Shown: positions 1 through 8,656 of the stretch, in pieces
How positions within the stretch are numbered: position 1 is the first letter of the stretch
Layout of the letters: every line of letters begins with the position of its first letter
Assembly (NCBI RefSeq): GCF_008123965.1
Contig: NZ_VSTH01000014.1
Location: 124,001 to 188,000, forward strand
Length of the DNA stretch: 64,000 nucleotides
Source of the DNA: Bradyrhizobium hipponense
GTDB taxonomy: Bacteria; Pseudomonadota; Alphaproteobacteria; Rhizobiales; Xanthobacteraceae
Direction of reading: 5' to 3'
Position numbers and translations under genes: made by a program
The notes under the pieces: generated by a model
What the model saw: the letters and a program-made list of their open reading frames with translations, nothing else
Told to the model about the DNA's origin: nothing
Databases searched by the model: none

Positions 1-1921
1 GCGAGGCCTGGGTCTCGCGCAGATTACGCAGGGCGGTCTCGGCGGCTTCCTTCGCTTTCCGCATCTCCTGCTCGCCGCGCTTGCGCTCGCCGATATCCAG
101 CGCCACGGTGACGATCCGCTCGATCTCGCCCTCGGCATCGAGCAGCGGCAGCTTGTTGACTAGCCATTGCCGCATGTTGCCGGAGGCGTCCTTGTATTCC
201 TCCTCATAGAAGCCGAGGCCCTTGCGGAAACTGAGCACACGCTTGTCGTTCTCGTCGCTCTTGGCCGCACCATAGCGCGACATCAGGTCGGCGGTGGTGC
301 GGCCGAGCGCGTCGCCGGGCTCGATACCGAAGATGCCGGCCATATAGCGGTTCATCAGCACATAGCGCAGATTGCGGTCCTTGACGTTGATGACCGCGGG
401 CACCGTGTCGATAACCTGCTGGAGCAGGCGGCGGCCTTCGGCGATGGCGTCTTCGGCGCGCTTCTGGTCGGTGATGTCGCGCAGCGTGCCCTCGTAACGG
501 ACGATGTTGCCCGCCTCATCCCGCACGCCGGTCGCGCTGTCGGAGAGCCACAGGATATCGCCACTGCGCTGGCGCACCTGGTACTCGAACTCGCGCACCA
601 TGCCGTCGCGCGCCATCAGGCGCTGATATTCGGCGCGCGCCTCGGGATGGACGTAGATCGTGTGAGCGATGTCGTTGATGCTGTCGATCAGCTGCTGCGG
701 GCTGTCATAGCCCATCATCCGCGCCAGCGCCGGGTTGGCGTTGAGGAGGTCGCCGGCCGGCGTGGTCACATAGATGCCGTCGACCGAGCCTTCGAACAGC
801 TTGCGGTAGCTCTCTTCGGCCAGCCTCTGCTCGGTGAGCGCGCGCACCGCCGCCTCGCGCGCCGTGTCGGCCTCCTCCAGAGCGCGGCGGAATACTTCGG
901 CCGCTCGCGCGATGTCGCCGATCTCGTTGTCGAGGTCGGCCGACGGGATCGAGGTGTCCTTCTCGCCGGCCGCAAGCGCGCGAATGGATCGCGCGATCTG
1001 GGCGAGGGGTCGCACCGTCCTGCGCACCACGAACAACGCCGCGGCAATGCCGATCAGCACGCCGATCGTGCCGAGCACGATGCTCTGCCACCTTGCCTCG
1101 GTCAGCGTGCGCGCGAAGTCGCGCGACAGCACGTGGCCGCGCCGTGCGCTGACCTCGCGCAGCAATTCGGTGACGCGTCCGATCAGCCGGCCCTCGGTTC
1201 CCAAGACTTCGCGATCAATGTCGGCGATCTGCCGCTCCCGGACGGCCACCGCGATGATGGCCTCGGCGTAGTCGTTCACGGCCGATTTCAGCCCGCGATC
1301 CCCGATGTCCAGCGCCCGCACGCCCTGCGCTGCCTGCTCGGCCGCGGACGGGTTGCGCGCGAGCAGTCCGAGCGCGATCCGGCTCTGCGCTTCCGACAGG
1401 CGGGAGGCGAGCTCGCGGTCGGCGGTGCCGGAGACGGCCGCATCGAACTGGTCGCGCAGCGGCGGCAGGCCGGCGAGCAGTTGGGCACGCCGGTCGATCA
1501 GCGTTGAGATCCGCTCCAGGCCGCTGCGATAGGTCGCAAGCCGCTCGGTGACTCCGTCGATCATGTCCTGCTGCTCGGGCGCAAGCTCGATGCGGGTCTT
1601 CTTCAGGATGTCGCTGAGCGTCGAGGCCGCCTCGCCGACCTGCTTGAACTGGATGCCGGCGCCGGGATCGGTGACGAAGTCGCGCGCGGCGAGGCGCAGC
1701 TCGTTCATGCGGCGGTCGATGTCCTCGGCGAGGTCGCCGACGCTCTGGAGCCGCTGCAGCTCGGCGAAGGTGGTATCGATGTGCCTGATCGCGATCACAC
1801 TCGCGGTCGAGGTGACGATGATCACCGCCAGCACCAGAAGGAAGCTGCCGAACGTGAGCTGGCCGATGGAGAGCGAAAATATTCGCTTTTTCTCGGGGGG
1901 CGGCGACAATTCGGCGGACAT
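1..1921 (-). CDS. Membrane sensor protein with HAMP and two PAS domains (3' end cut by window edge)
   Basis: An uninterrupted frame runs from the ATG at 1921 to base 1 with no stop, giving at least 640 residues. Visible in order: a short cytoplasmic start, a membrane segment at about residues 17-37, a helical extracytoplasmic region to about 275, a second membrane segment near 278-298 (IGVLIGIAAALFVV), a HAMP linker at about 300-350 ending in a FRRALEEAD-type helix, PAS 1 at about 375-495 (FEGSVDGIYVTTPAG) with a PAC segment (YEGTLRDITDQKRAE), PAS 2 at about 500-620, and the start of a coiled coil. The output domain lies beyond the window; a histidine kinase or a GGDEF/EAL module are both possible. 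The start has no strong Shine-Dalgarno sequence. The architecture is clear from the translation; the signal sensed is unknown. Confidence 0.85.
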   Translation of the reverse strand, partial: MSAELSPPPEKKRIFSLSIGQLTFGSFLLVLAVIIVTSTASVIAIRHIDTTFAELQRLQSVGDLAEDIDRRMNELRLAARDFVTDPGAGIQFKQVGEAASTLSDILKKTRIELAPEQQDMIDGVTERLATYRSGLERISTLIDRRAQLLAGLPPLRDQFDAAVSGTADRELASRLSEAQSRIALGLLARNPSAAEQAAQGVRALDIGDRGLKSAVNDYAEAIIAVAVRERQIADIDREVLGTEGRLIGRVTELLREVSARRGHVLSRDFARTLTEARWQSIVLGTIGVLIGIAAALFVVRRTVRPLAQIARSIRALAAGEKDTSIPSADLDNEIGDIARAAEVFRRALEEADTAREAAVRALTEQRLAEESYRKLFEGSVDGIYVTTPAGDLLNANPALARMMGYDSPQQLIDSINDIAHTIYVHPEARAEYQRLMARDGMVREFEYQVRQRSGDILWLSDSATGVRDEAGNIVRYEGTLRDITDQKRAEDAIAEGRRLLQQVIDTVPAVINVKDRNLRYVLMNRYMAGIFGIEPGDALGRTTADLMSRYGAAKSDENDKRVLSFRKGLGFYEEEYKDASGNMRQWLVNKLPLLDAEGEIERIVTVALDIGERKRGEQEMRKAKEAAETALRNLRETQAS

Positions 1922-2045
1922 TGGGGCTTTGAGGACCGGGCTACTGGAAGCCCAATATACGACGTATTGCGGCCTCGGGGGAACATGGCTTCGGCCGCCG
2001 CAAATCCTTAAAATTGCGGTCCTCGGCTGGCCCCTTCTGCCGGAT

Positions 2046-2960
2046 TTACGAGGTTCTAACGCTGGCGGGCCCGCGGGCCGGGATCGTCATGGCGGCAACG
2101 CCGATGACGACGCAGGTCAGCCCAATCCACGCGGTCTGGCTCAGGCTTTCGCCGAGGAAGGCGACGCTGATGGCGACCCCGATCGGCACACGCAGATAGG
2201 CCTGCGCGGTGGTGCCGACCGAGCCGAGGGTCTGGATCAGGCGGAAGTAGATCGCAAAGGCCGCCGCGGTCGAGAACACCGCCAGCGCGAGGAGCGCCAG
2301 GATCGAACTCAGGGAGGGCGCCAGTGTCCAGGGCTGTTCGAACACGAGCGAAGCCGGGATCAAGACCGCCGCGCCCGCAAGCAGCGAGCCGGCGGCGGGT
2401 GCCATCGGGTCGAGCCCCCTAAAGCTGCGGCCGAAGATCGCAGCGAAGGCATAGCAGATGGTGGCAGCGACGATGGCGGCCTCCGCGACAAGGCCGCTTC
2501 CGATGTCATGGAAAGCGTCGACGCCGACGATCAGCAAGATGCCGGCCATGCCGGCGACAACGCCGACGAGCTTGCGCGGCGTCGTCGCCTCGTGGCGGGT
2601 GACCATTGCCGTGAGCAGGAAGGTGAAGATCGGCCCGGCCGAGTTGAGGATGGTGGCGAGCGCGGCATCGACATGGCGCTCGCCCCAGGCGATCAGCGTC
2701 CAGGGGATGACGCTGTTGAGCACGGCCTGGAACGCAAAGCGCTGCCAGGTCGCCGAGTCCGTCGGCATGTTGATGCCGCGCGCCCGCATCACCGCGAGCA
2801 GCAAGAGGCCCGCAATCGCGGTGCGCGCCGCGATCAGCGTGATCGGCGGAATGGTGGCAACACCGAGCTTGATGAAGGTATAGGAGCCGCCCCAGAGCGT
2901 TGCGAGCGCGACCAGCAGCGCGAGCTCGGCGGCGATGTTGGTGTCCTGCCGATTGTCCAT
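2046..2960 (-). CDS. EamA/DMT-superfamily transporter
   Basis: This 304-residue integral membrane protein has about ten hydrophobic segments in two similar halves, the usual EamA (drug/metabolite transporter) layout. The first half begins ALLVALATLWGGSYTFIKLG, a typical EamA opening; the second half ends with the conserved FLGE(S)LSQTAWIG stretch. Proteins of this family export amino acids, metabolites or drugs; the substrate cannot be read from sequence. The ATG at 2960 is chosen because GAGGGA lies about 9 bases upstream and the residues before it in the open frame look non-coding. It follows the Nudix gene after a gap of about 70 bases and may be cotranscribed with it. Confidence 0.85.
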   Translation of the reverse strand: MDNRQDTNIAAELALLVALATLWGGSYTFIKLGVATIPPITLIAARTAIAGLLLLAVMRARGINMPTDSATWQRFAFQAVLNSVIPWTLIAWGERHVDAALATILNSAGPIFTFLLTAMVTRHEATTPRKLVGVVAGMAGILLIVGVDAFHDIGSGLVAEAAIVAATICYAFAAIFGRSFRGLDPMAPAAGSLLAGAAVLIPASLVFEQPWTLAPSLSSILALLALAVFSTAAAFAIYFRLIQTLGSVGTTAQAYLRVPIGVAISVAFLGESLSQTAWIGLTCVVIGVAAMTIPARGPASVRTS

Positions 2961-3033
2961 GGCCCGTCCCTCTGTCAGGGGACGGAACATACAGCGGCCA
3001 GGGACGCTACAGTTCGTTGCGTATCGAAGTGTG

Positions 3034-3849
3034 CTAGCCGAGCGCGCCGACCTCGAACACCTCGCCGTCATAGCCGGCGTCGCGGGGAATGCGGAGCTGG
3101 CGGCCGCTTTCGGTCTTGGTCATAACCGGCATCACCGTGACGATGGACATGCCGCGGGCATGATCGAGCGCGGCCTTGACGCTGCCCTGCTTGGCAAGCC
3201 GGATCAAATTGCGCGTGGTCGGAAATGGCAGCTTGAAGCGGCCGCTCTCGCCGCCCTCCACCGCCTCGCGCGGCGATACCCAGATCGAGTCGGTCGATTC
3301 CCTGCCGTCATGGGCGCCGAGTTGGTCGGGCGGTGCGGCGGCGAGGAAGAACCAGGTGTCGAACCGCTTCGGCATGCCCTCGGGCGTGATCCAGTGCGCG
3401 TAGGGCACGAGCGTGTCGAGCGCGAGCTGGAGGCCGTTGTCGGCCAAAATGCTGAGGAAGCTGATCTTGTGCTCGTTGAGCGCGACCCGATGCGCCTCCG
3501 CGATCTCGCCGGCGCGCCTGGCATCGACCGGCGATGACGAGCCCTTCGGCCGTGCCAGCAGGATGCCGCTTTCCTCGAAGGTCTCGCGGATCGCGGCGAT
3601 CCGAAAACCGCGGTCCGCATCGCTTAGCCCCTCGCCGCCCGAATACAGATCGGACCGGGCGACGATCTCCTTGTCGCCGGCATCGACGCTGCCGCCGGGA
3701 AACACCAGCGCGCCCGAATTGAACTCGATCTGATGGTGACGAACCATCATGAAGACTTCAATTTCGTCGCGGCTCTTGCCGTCGACACCCGCGCCGTCAC
3801 GCAGCAGAAGGATGGTCGAAGCGGGGCGCGATGCTGATGTCTCGGCCAT
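3034..3849 (-). CDS. Nudix hydrolase, NUDT19-like with interrupted Nudix box
   Basis: The predicted protein has 271 residues. The Nudix signature is present but split: FPGGSVDAGD at about residues 50-59 is followed by an insert of about 25 residues before IRETFEESGIL at 87-97, which supplies the REXXEEXG metal-binding residues. Such an insertion is known from NUDT19/RP2-type CoA diphosphatases, so a CoA- or acyl-CoA-directed pyrophosphatase is plausible but not shown. The ATG at 3849 sits only 4 bases after the stop of the DapA-like gene, so the two are almost surely cotranscribed. The position beside an acyl-CoA module fits a CoA-linked role. Confidence 0.8.
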   Translation of the reverse strand: MAETSASRPASTILLLRDGAGVDGKSRDEIEVFMMVRHHQIEFNSGALVFPGGSVDAGDKEIVARSDLYSGGEGLSDADRGFRIAAIRETFEESGILLARPKGSSSPVDARRAGEIAEAHRVALNEHKISFLSILADNGLQLALDTLVPYAHWITPEGMPKRFDTWFFLAAAPPDQLGAHDGRESTDSIWVSPREAVEGGESGRFKLPFPTTRNLIRLAKQGSVKAALDHARGMSIVTVMPVMTKTESGRQLRIPRDAGYDGEVFEVGALG

Positions 3850-3853
3850 GCAA

Positions 3854-4807
3854 CTAACCTGCGGCGCTGGATTGCAGACCAAGATTGGCACGCTTGTCGA
3901 CGCGGGCCACGCGCGACAGCAGATACTCGACCTCGGCCTTCGCCGCCGGCGTGATGGTCGCGCCCGGCTTGCGCTGCGCGCTGGAGGCGATGATGCCGCG
4001 CTTTTGCAGCACGTATTTGCGCACGGCGAGGCCGGCGCCGGGCTGCTGCTCGTAACGGATCAGCGGCAGATGCGCGTCGAACAGATCATGCGCGGCATCG
4101 CGCTTGCCCTCCTTTGACAGGCGCACGACGTCGATCAGAAGCTCGGGGAAGGCGTAGCCGGTCATGGCACCGTCGGCGCCACGCTCCATCTCGAAATCCA
4201 GGAACAGGCCGCCATTGCCGCAGAGGATCGAAAGCGGCCGGAGCGAGCCGTCCTTCTGGAAATTGCGCAGCGTGGAGATTTTCTCCAGGCCCGGCCAGTC
4301 CTCGTGCTTGAGCATCACGCAGTTCGCATTGTCCATGACGATCTTGCGGATCACTGCAGGCGTAAACACCACCGACAGTGTCAGCGGATAGTCCTGAAGC
4401 ACCCAGGGCACGTCGGCGCCAATGGCCTCGGCCGCCTGTTTGTAATAGCCGACGATCTGGTCGTCGGTGCGAAGCGACGGCGGCGGCGCGATCATCACGC
4501 CGGCAGCACCCGCATCCAACGAGGCGCGCGCCAGCGAGCGCATAGTGGCAAAGCCCGGCGCCGAGACGCCGACGATCACCTGCATCTTCTTGGCGCGCTT
4601 GACGAAGCGCACTGCGACCTGCTCGGCCTCCGCGGCGTCGAGCTTCGGCGCCTCGCCGAGGATGCCTAGCACAGTCACGCCGTCGCAGCCGACCTCCTCG
4701 TAGAAATCGGTCAGGCGGTCGATCGAGCGCTCGTCGATCCGGCCGTCGTCGTGGAACGGCGTCGGCGCGATTGCGAAGGTGCCCTTGGCGTCGGCGGTAA
4801 GCTTCAT
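3854..4807 (-). CDS. DapA-family (dihydrodipicolinate synthase-like) lyase/aldolase
   Basis: This 317-residue TIM-barrel protein belongs to the N-acetylneuraminate lyase/DHDPS superfamily. It shows the catalytic tyrosine in LQDYPLTL (Tyr140) and the Schiff-base lysine in VMLKHED (Lys167). The usual GTTGE phosphate/carboxylate loop is replaced by GILGEAP (about 48-54), so it is unlikely to be the true lysine-pathway DapA; an aldolase or dehydratase acting on another 2-keto acid is more likely. It is followed at 4 bases by the Nudix gene. An upstream purine-rich AGAGAG serves as ribosome site. Family assignment is firm; substrate unknown. Confidence 0.85.
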   Translation of the reverse strand: MKLTADAKGTFAIAPTPFHDDGRIDERSIDRLTDFYEEVGCDGVTVLGILGEAPKLDAAEAEQVAVRFVKRAKKMQVIVGVSAPGFATMRSLARASLDAGAAGVMIAPPPSLRTDDQIVGYYKQAAEAIGADVPWVLQDYPLTLSVVFTPAVIRKIVMDNANCVMLKHEDWPGLEKISTLRNFQKDGSLRPLSILCGNGGLFLDFEMERGADGAMTGYAFPELLIDVVRLSKEGKRDAAHDLFDAHLPLIRYEQQPGAGLAVRKYVLQKRGIIASSAQRKPGATITPAAKAEVEYLLSRVARVDKRANLGLQSSAAG

Positions 4808-4881
4808 TGGGTCTCTCTGTCCTGTCGTCTTTCGTCATTCCGGGCTCGCGAGTTCGTCGTGCCCGGAAATGACAGTGTGGC

Positions 4882-5760
4882 CTAAAACCGCCGCGCGCCC
4901 ATCTTGATCTGCTCCTCGGAGAAGAAGATCTCCTTGGCATGATCGGCGATATCCTGGGCCTTCCAGCCCGCGTGCGGCGGTTTCCAGCCTTCCATTTCCA
5001 TCATCCGCATTTCGCGCACGCCACGGGGCCCGGACACGCCCAGCACCTTGCCGGTCTGGTCGCCCGACAAGTCGCTGACCATGTATAGCACGGCCGGCGC
5101 GATGCCGTCCGGCCCCAGCGCCGCGCCGGGGTTCTCCTTATAGCGGGGCAGGTCTGCAGTCATGCGGGTCAGCGCGCCCGGGGCCAGGGTCCAGATCCGG
5201 ATGTTGTATTTGCGGCCCTCGATCGCCAGCACGTTGGACAGCCCCCAGATGCCGCCCTTGGCCGCGCCGTAATTGGTCTGGCCGAAATTGCCGATCAGGC
5301 CCGAGGTCGAGGAGGTGTTGACGATGACACCGCCACCGTTTTCCCGCATCCAGCGAAACACCGGCAGGGTGCAACAAAAGGTGCCTTTGAGATGCACCTT
5401 GATCACCTTGTCCCAATCCGACTCGGTCGCCTTGGCAAAGGTCTGGTCGCGCAAGATGCCGGCATTGTTGACCAGGATGTCGGCGCGACCAAAATGCCTG
5501 ATGGCGTCGTCGAACACCGACTGGCCGCCTTCCATGGTGGAGATGTCGGCGCCGTTGGCGACCGCCTTGCCGCCCTCGGCCTTGATCGCATCGACCACGT
5601 GCTGCGCCATCGAGGTGTCGGCGCCGGAGCCGTCGCGGGGCCCCCCGAGATCGTTGACGACGACGGATGCCCCTTCCCGCGCGAACAGCCTTGCGTAGGC
5701 CTCACCGAGCCCCCCGCCCGCGCCGGTGATCAGCGCGACCTTGCCGTCGAGTAGTCCCAT
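4882..5760 (-). CDS. SDR-family dehydrogenase, MFE-2/17-beta-HSD4-like
   Basis: A 292-residue short-chain dehydrogenase with the NAD(P)-binding TGAGGGLG (13-20), NNAG (98-101), catalytic serine in NTSSTSG (near 150) and YGAAK (Tyr164, Lys168). The stretch VVNDLGGPRDGSG after beta strand 2 is typical of the (3R)-hydroxyacyl-CoA dehydrogenase domain of peroxisomal multifunctional enzyme type 2. An Asp in VVND favours NAD+ over NADP+. It is longer at the C end (PPHAGWKAQDIADHAKEIFF) than minimal SDRs. The next gene upstream is a MaoC-type hydratase, the second half of an MFE-2 enzyme, so the two probably act in sequence on an enoyl-CoA. GGAGAGG lies just before the ATG. Confidence 0.85.
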   Translation of the reverse strand: MGLLDGKVALITGAGGGLGEAYARLFAREGASVVVNDLGGPRDGSGADTSMAQHVVDAIKAEGGKAVANGADISTMEGGQSVFDDAIRHFGRADILVNNAGILRDQTFAKATESDWDKVIKVHLKGTFCCTLPVFRWMRENGGGVIVNTSSTSGLIGNFGQTNYGAAKGGIWGLSNVLAIEGRKYNIRIWTLAPGALTRMTADLPRYKENPGAALGPDGIAPAVLYMVSDLSGDQTGKVLGVSGPRGVREMRMMEMEGWKPPHAGWKAQDIADHAKEIFFSEEQIKMGARRF

Positions 5761-5784
5761 GGTGGCCTCTCCATGTTTGTTGTT

Positions 5785-5884
5785 TCATTCTCCGTCATGG
5801 CCGGGCTTGTCCCGGCCATCCACGGACTTGGTCGCCAACTGCGGAAAAGAACGTGGATGCCCGGGACAAGCCCGGGCATGACGA
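5785..5884. repeat. Palindromic intergenic repeat, 'cccgggcttgtcccgg' family
   Basis: The gap between the SDR and MaoC genes carries two arms, cgtcatggccgggcttgtcc and its near complement ending in gggacaagcccgggcatgac, separated by about 50 bases. The same core recurs at 24803-24850. It could fold into a long hairpin in the transcript. Confidence 0.75.
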
Positions 5885-5913
5885 GATAACTCAGAGCGCG
5901 CCGTGCGGCGTCA

Positions 5914-6774
5914 TCACCCCAACACCGTCTTGCCGTTCTTGATCACGGTGACGCCGCGCGACTTCACCTTGGCTTCGAACGAGATCACGTTGCCGTCCTT
6001 CCAGAGGTCCATGGTCACGGTCTCGCCGGGATAGACCGGCGAGGAGAACCGCGCCACGTGCTGGCGGAAGGCGGACGGGTCGTAATCGGCATAGGTCTGG
6101 AGCACGCCGCGGCAGGTGATGCCGTAGGTGCACATGCCGTGCAGGATCGGGCGCGGGAAGCCGGCCTTTTTCGCAAACTCGGGGTCGGAATGCAGCGGGT
6201 TGCGGTCGCCGCAGAGGCGATAGACCAACGCCTGGTCGGGGCGCGTGGTGATGTCGATGGTCTTGTCGGGTTCGCGCGACGGGATCGTGTGCGGATCGGG
6301 CTGGGTCAGGTTCGGCCCGCCAAAGCCGCCATCGCCGCGGGCGAAGCGCGAGGCGACCAGGGTCGCAAGCTTCTCGCCCTTCTCGTTCTTGAGCACGGTC
6401 TGGTGCTTGATCACCACGCCCTTGTCCTTGCCCTTGTCATAGACCTCGATCACCGAGGAGTCGGCGGTGATGTGGGCTGCGGCCGGCAACGGCTGATGGA
6501 ATGTGATGTCGCGCTCGCCGTCGACCACCATGACGCGGTTGAGATTCATCTCGCCCGGCCCTGCGCCCCAGGCCGCGACCGACGCAAACGTCGGCACCAC
6601 CTTCAGCGGCCGCGGCGTCAGCGTGCCTTCGTTAACGAAAGCGAGCTCGTTCTCGTCCATCGGATCGGCGCCGAGCCCGATGCCATAGGCGTAGAGCATG
6701 ACCTCGCGGTCGCTGTAGGCGTATTTCTGGCCCAGGTTTTTCAGGGCTTTGAGTTCGTCGTATCTGGCGGACAT
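5914..6774 (-). CDS. MaoC-type enoyl-CoA hydratase 2
   Basis: The product has 286 residues and a double hot-dog layout: an N-terminal half without catalytic residues and a C-terminal half carrying the hydratase 2 signature YRLCGDRNPLHSDPEFAKKA (Asp and His catalytic) followed by GFPRPILHGMCTYG. Members hydrate trans-2-enoyl-CoA to (3R)-hydroxyacyl-CoA in beta-oxidation of branched, sterol or very long chains. The ATG at 6774 is preferred because GGGAGG precedes it by about 11 bases; an ATG at 6807 is in frame but would place that ribosome site inside the gene. The neighbouring SDR would oxidise its product. Confidence 0.87.
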   Translation of the reverse strand: MSARYDELKALKNLGQKYAYSDREVMLYAYGIGLGADPMDENELAFVNEGTLTPRPLKVVPTFASVAAWGAGPGEMNLNRVMVVDGERDITFHQPLPAAAHITADSSVIEVYDKGKDKGVVIKHQTVLKNEKGEKLATLVASRFARGDGGFGGPNLTQPDPHTIPSREPDKTIDITTRPDQALVYRLCGDRNPLHSDPEFAKKAGFPRPILHGMCTYGITCRGVLQTYADYDPSAFRQHVARFSSPVYPGETVTMDLWKDGNVISFEAKVKSRGVTVIKNGKTVLG

Positions 6775-6822
6775 TTTCTTGGTTACCTCCCCGGATTTCT
6801 TCTGCACCGCTGCCCGTTACTG

Positions 6823-6967
6823 TGCCCTCTCCCCTTGTGGGAGAGGGCTGCACCGGCATCAGCAACAAACTCGTTTGGGTGAGGGGTTGGCTCGAGACAG
6901 ACGGTCTCTCCGCGGAGACAGACCCCTCATCCGGCGCTTCGCGCCACCTTCTCCCACAAGGAGACAA
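6823..6967. repeat. Palindromic intergenic repeat, 'ctccccttgtgggagag' family
   Basis: Between the DUF35 stop and the MaoC start are outer arms ctctccccttgtgggag and ctcccacaaggag, each itself a small palindrome, enclosing cggtctctccgcggagac. It resembles dispersed repeats common in Bradyrhizobium intergenic DNA. It separates two genes that otherwise look like one operon. Confidence 0.7.
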
Positions 6968-6975
6968 GGAAGAAG

Positions 6976-7365
6976 TCAGACCGGCGTGAAGAATGGCAGC
7001 GGCGCGCCATCGGTCGGCTTGAACACCACCTTCACCTTCTGTCCGATCTTCAGCGTCGTCAGATCGCAATCGACGAAATTGGTCTGAAGCGACGGGCCCT
7101 CTTTCAGCGTGACGTAGCCGATGGCGTAGGGACCGGTCGGCGCCTTCCGCATTAGGCTCCAGGTGTAGATCGTGCCCTCGCCCGAACTTTCCTCCCACAC
7201 CGTTTTGTCCGAATAGCAGAACGGGCAGATCGCACGCGGGAAGTAGTGCGCCTCGCCGCAGGCGGTGCAACGCTTGATCATGAACTTGCCGCGGCTGGCC
7301 GCATCCCAGAACGCGGCGGTCTCGGGGTTGGTCACCGGGGCCGGATATTTCTTGGCTTCACTCAT
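6976..7365 (-). CDS. DUF35 OB-fold / rubredoxin-like zinc-ribbon acyl-CoA-binding protein
   Basis: The 129-residue protein has a zinc ribbon of the form CTACGEAHYFPRAICPFC (four cysteines, about residues 33-50) followed by an OB fold (GEGTIYTWS... GYVTLKEGPSLQTNFVDCD). DUF35 proteins partner with thiolase-like enzymes, for example ChsH2 with the aldolase Ltp2 in sterol side-chain cleavage, or BbsA with BbsB. Its ATG at 7365 overlaps the thiolase stop by one base (TGATG), a sign of translational coupling and of a 1:1 complex with the thiolase. Any longer open frame upstream in the same phase is a shadow of the thiolase gene. Confidence 0.88.
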   Translation of the reverse strand: MSEAKKYPAPVTNPETAAFWDAASRGKFMIKRCTACGEAHYFPRAICPFCYSDKTVWEESSGEGTIYTWSLMRKAPTGPYAIGYVTLKEGPSLQTNFVDCDLTTLKIGQKVKVVFKPTDGAPLPFFTPV

Positions 7366-8522
7366 CACACGCGCTCCAGAATGGCGGTCGAGGCGGCGTG
7401 GCGGACGCCCAGAAGGCCGCCGGTGCCGTGGGCGATGGCGAGGTCGCAGTTCTTGACCTGCACCTTCGGATGCGCCTCGCCGCGCAGCTGCCGGACGGCC
7501 TCGAGGATTTTGGTCATGCCGCCGCGGTTGACGGGATGGTTGCTGCACAGGCCGCCGCCGTCGGTGTTGAACGGCAGCTTGCCGATGCCCGAGATGAGGT
7601 TGCCGTCGGCGACGAACTTGCCGCCGTCCCCTTTCTTGCAGAAGCCGAGGTCTTCGAGCTGCATCAGCACCGTGATGGTGAAGCTGTCGTAGATCGAGGC
7701 GTATTTGATGTCCTGCGGCGTGATGCCGGCTTCCTCGAAGGCGCGCGGGCCGGACCAGATTCCGGCGGAGTAAGTGAGGTCGAGATCCTTGCCGCCGCGC
7801 GGGCCCTTCATCGCCTCGCCGTGGCCGATCAGTTTGACCAGCGGCTTCTTCAGGCTCTTGGCAATCTCCGGCGTGGTCACGATCAGCGCGCCGCCGCCGT
7901 CGGAGACGACGCAGCAATCCATGCGATGCAGGGGATCGGAGATCATCGGCGAGTTCAGCACGTCCTCGACGGTGACGACGTCCTTGAGCATCGCATGCGG
8001 GTTGTATTGCGCGTGATGCGAGGCCGCGACCTTGATCCAGGCCAGTTGCTCCGAGGTGGTGCCGTAGTCGTGCATGTGGCGCATGGCACACATGCCATAG
8101 GCATTATGCGTGGTTGCACCGTAAGCGGACTCGAAGTCGGCTTCCGCGCCGGCCGCGCGTGGCGGCATCGCCCCGGTGCGCGGCTTGCCGGCGAGCGTGA
8201 TCAGCGCGATCGAGCATTTTCCCGCGGCAATTGCTTCCGCGGCATGGCCGAGATGGATGATGTAGGAGCAGCCGCCGGTTTCGGTGGAATCGACGTGGCG
8301 GAGCTTTTTGGTGTTCAGGCCGAGATAATCCACCATCGGCCAGGCGCCGCCGGGAGCATCGCCCGCGCAGAAGTAGCCGTCGACATCGTCCTTGCTGATC
8401 CCGGCATCCTCGATCGCGCCCTTGGCGACCTCGGCGTGGAGCTGGGCGGTGGATTTGTCCGGCGCATGCCGGGTCGGGTGCTCGTAGATCCCGGCAATGT
8501 AGGCCTTGCCCTTGATGGTCAA
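7365..8522 (-). CDS. SCP-2/lipid-transfer-type thiolase-like protein
   Basis: The 385-residue product is of the thiolase fold: a first half with STETGGCSYIIHLGHAAEAI and a second half with NTDGGGLCSNHPVNRGG and CDLAIAHGTGGLLGVRHAAS. The usual C-terminal thiolase cysteine motif (CIGGG-like) is replaced by AHGTGG, so thiolytic chemistry is uncertain and a retro-aldolase like Ltp2 is an alternative. I choose the TTG at 8522 as start because GGAGA lies 6 bases upstream and the protein then begins LTIKGKAYIAGIYEHPTR as in relatives; residues further upstream are low quality. It is coupled to the DUF35 gene. Confidence 0.85.
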   Translation of the reverse strand: MTIKGKAYIAGIYEHPTRHAPDKSTAQLHAEVAKGAIEDAGISKDDVDGYFCAGDAPGGAWPMVDYLGLNTKKLRHVDSTETGGCSYIIHLGHAAEAIAAGKCSIALITLAGKPRTGAMPPRAAGAEADFESAYGATTHNAYGMCAMRHMHDYGTTSEQLAWIKVAASHHAQYNPHAMLKDVVTVEDVLNSPMISDPLHRMDCCVVSDGGGALIVTTPEIAKSLKKPLVKLIGHGEAMKGPRGGKDLDLTYSAGIWSGPRAFEEAGITPQDIKYASIYDSFTITVLMQLEDLGFCKKGDGGKFVADGNLISGIGKLPFNTDGGGLCSNHPVNRGGMTKILEAVRQLRGEAHPKVQVKNCDLAIAHGTGGLLGVRHAASTAILERV

Positions 8523-8656
8523 ATAAGGTCTCCGCTGGCGTTTCTCGTTTCCGGTTTTTTCTGAACCGCCGCTGTCCTGTTGGCAAGCGCGGAAATATTC
8601 CGTCGGGCGAGAGGCAGCAGGTTGGCGCAATTTCTGTCAGGGATTACCACCTGCCT

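Noticed and set aside
167..1507. Plus-strand frame opposite the PAS sensor
   Set aside because: The minus frame shows membrane segments, HAMP and PAS domains; the plus frame has none.
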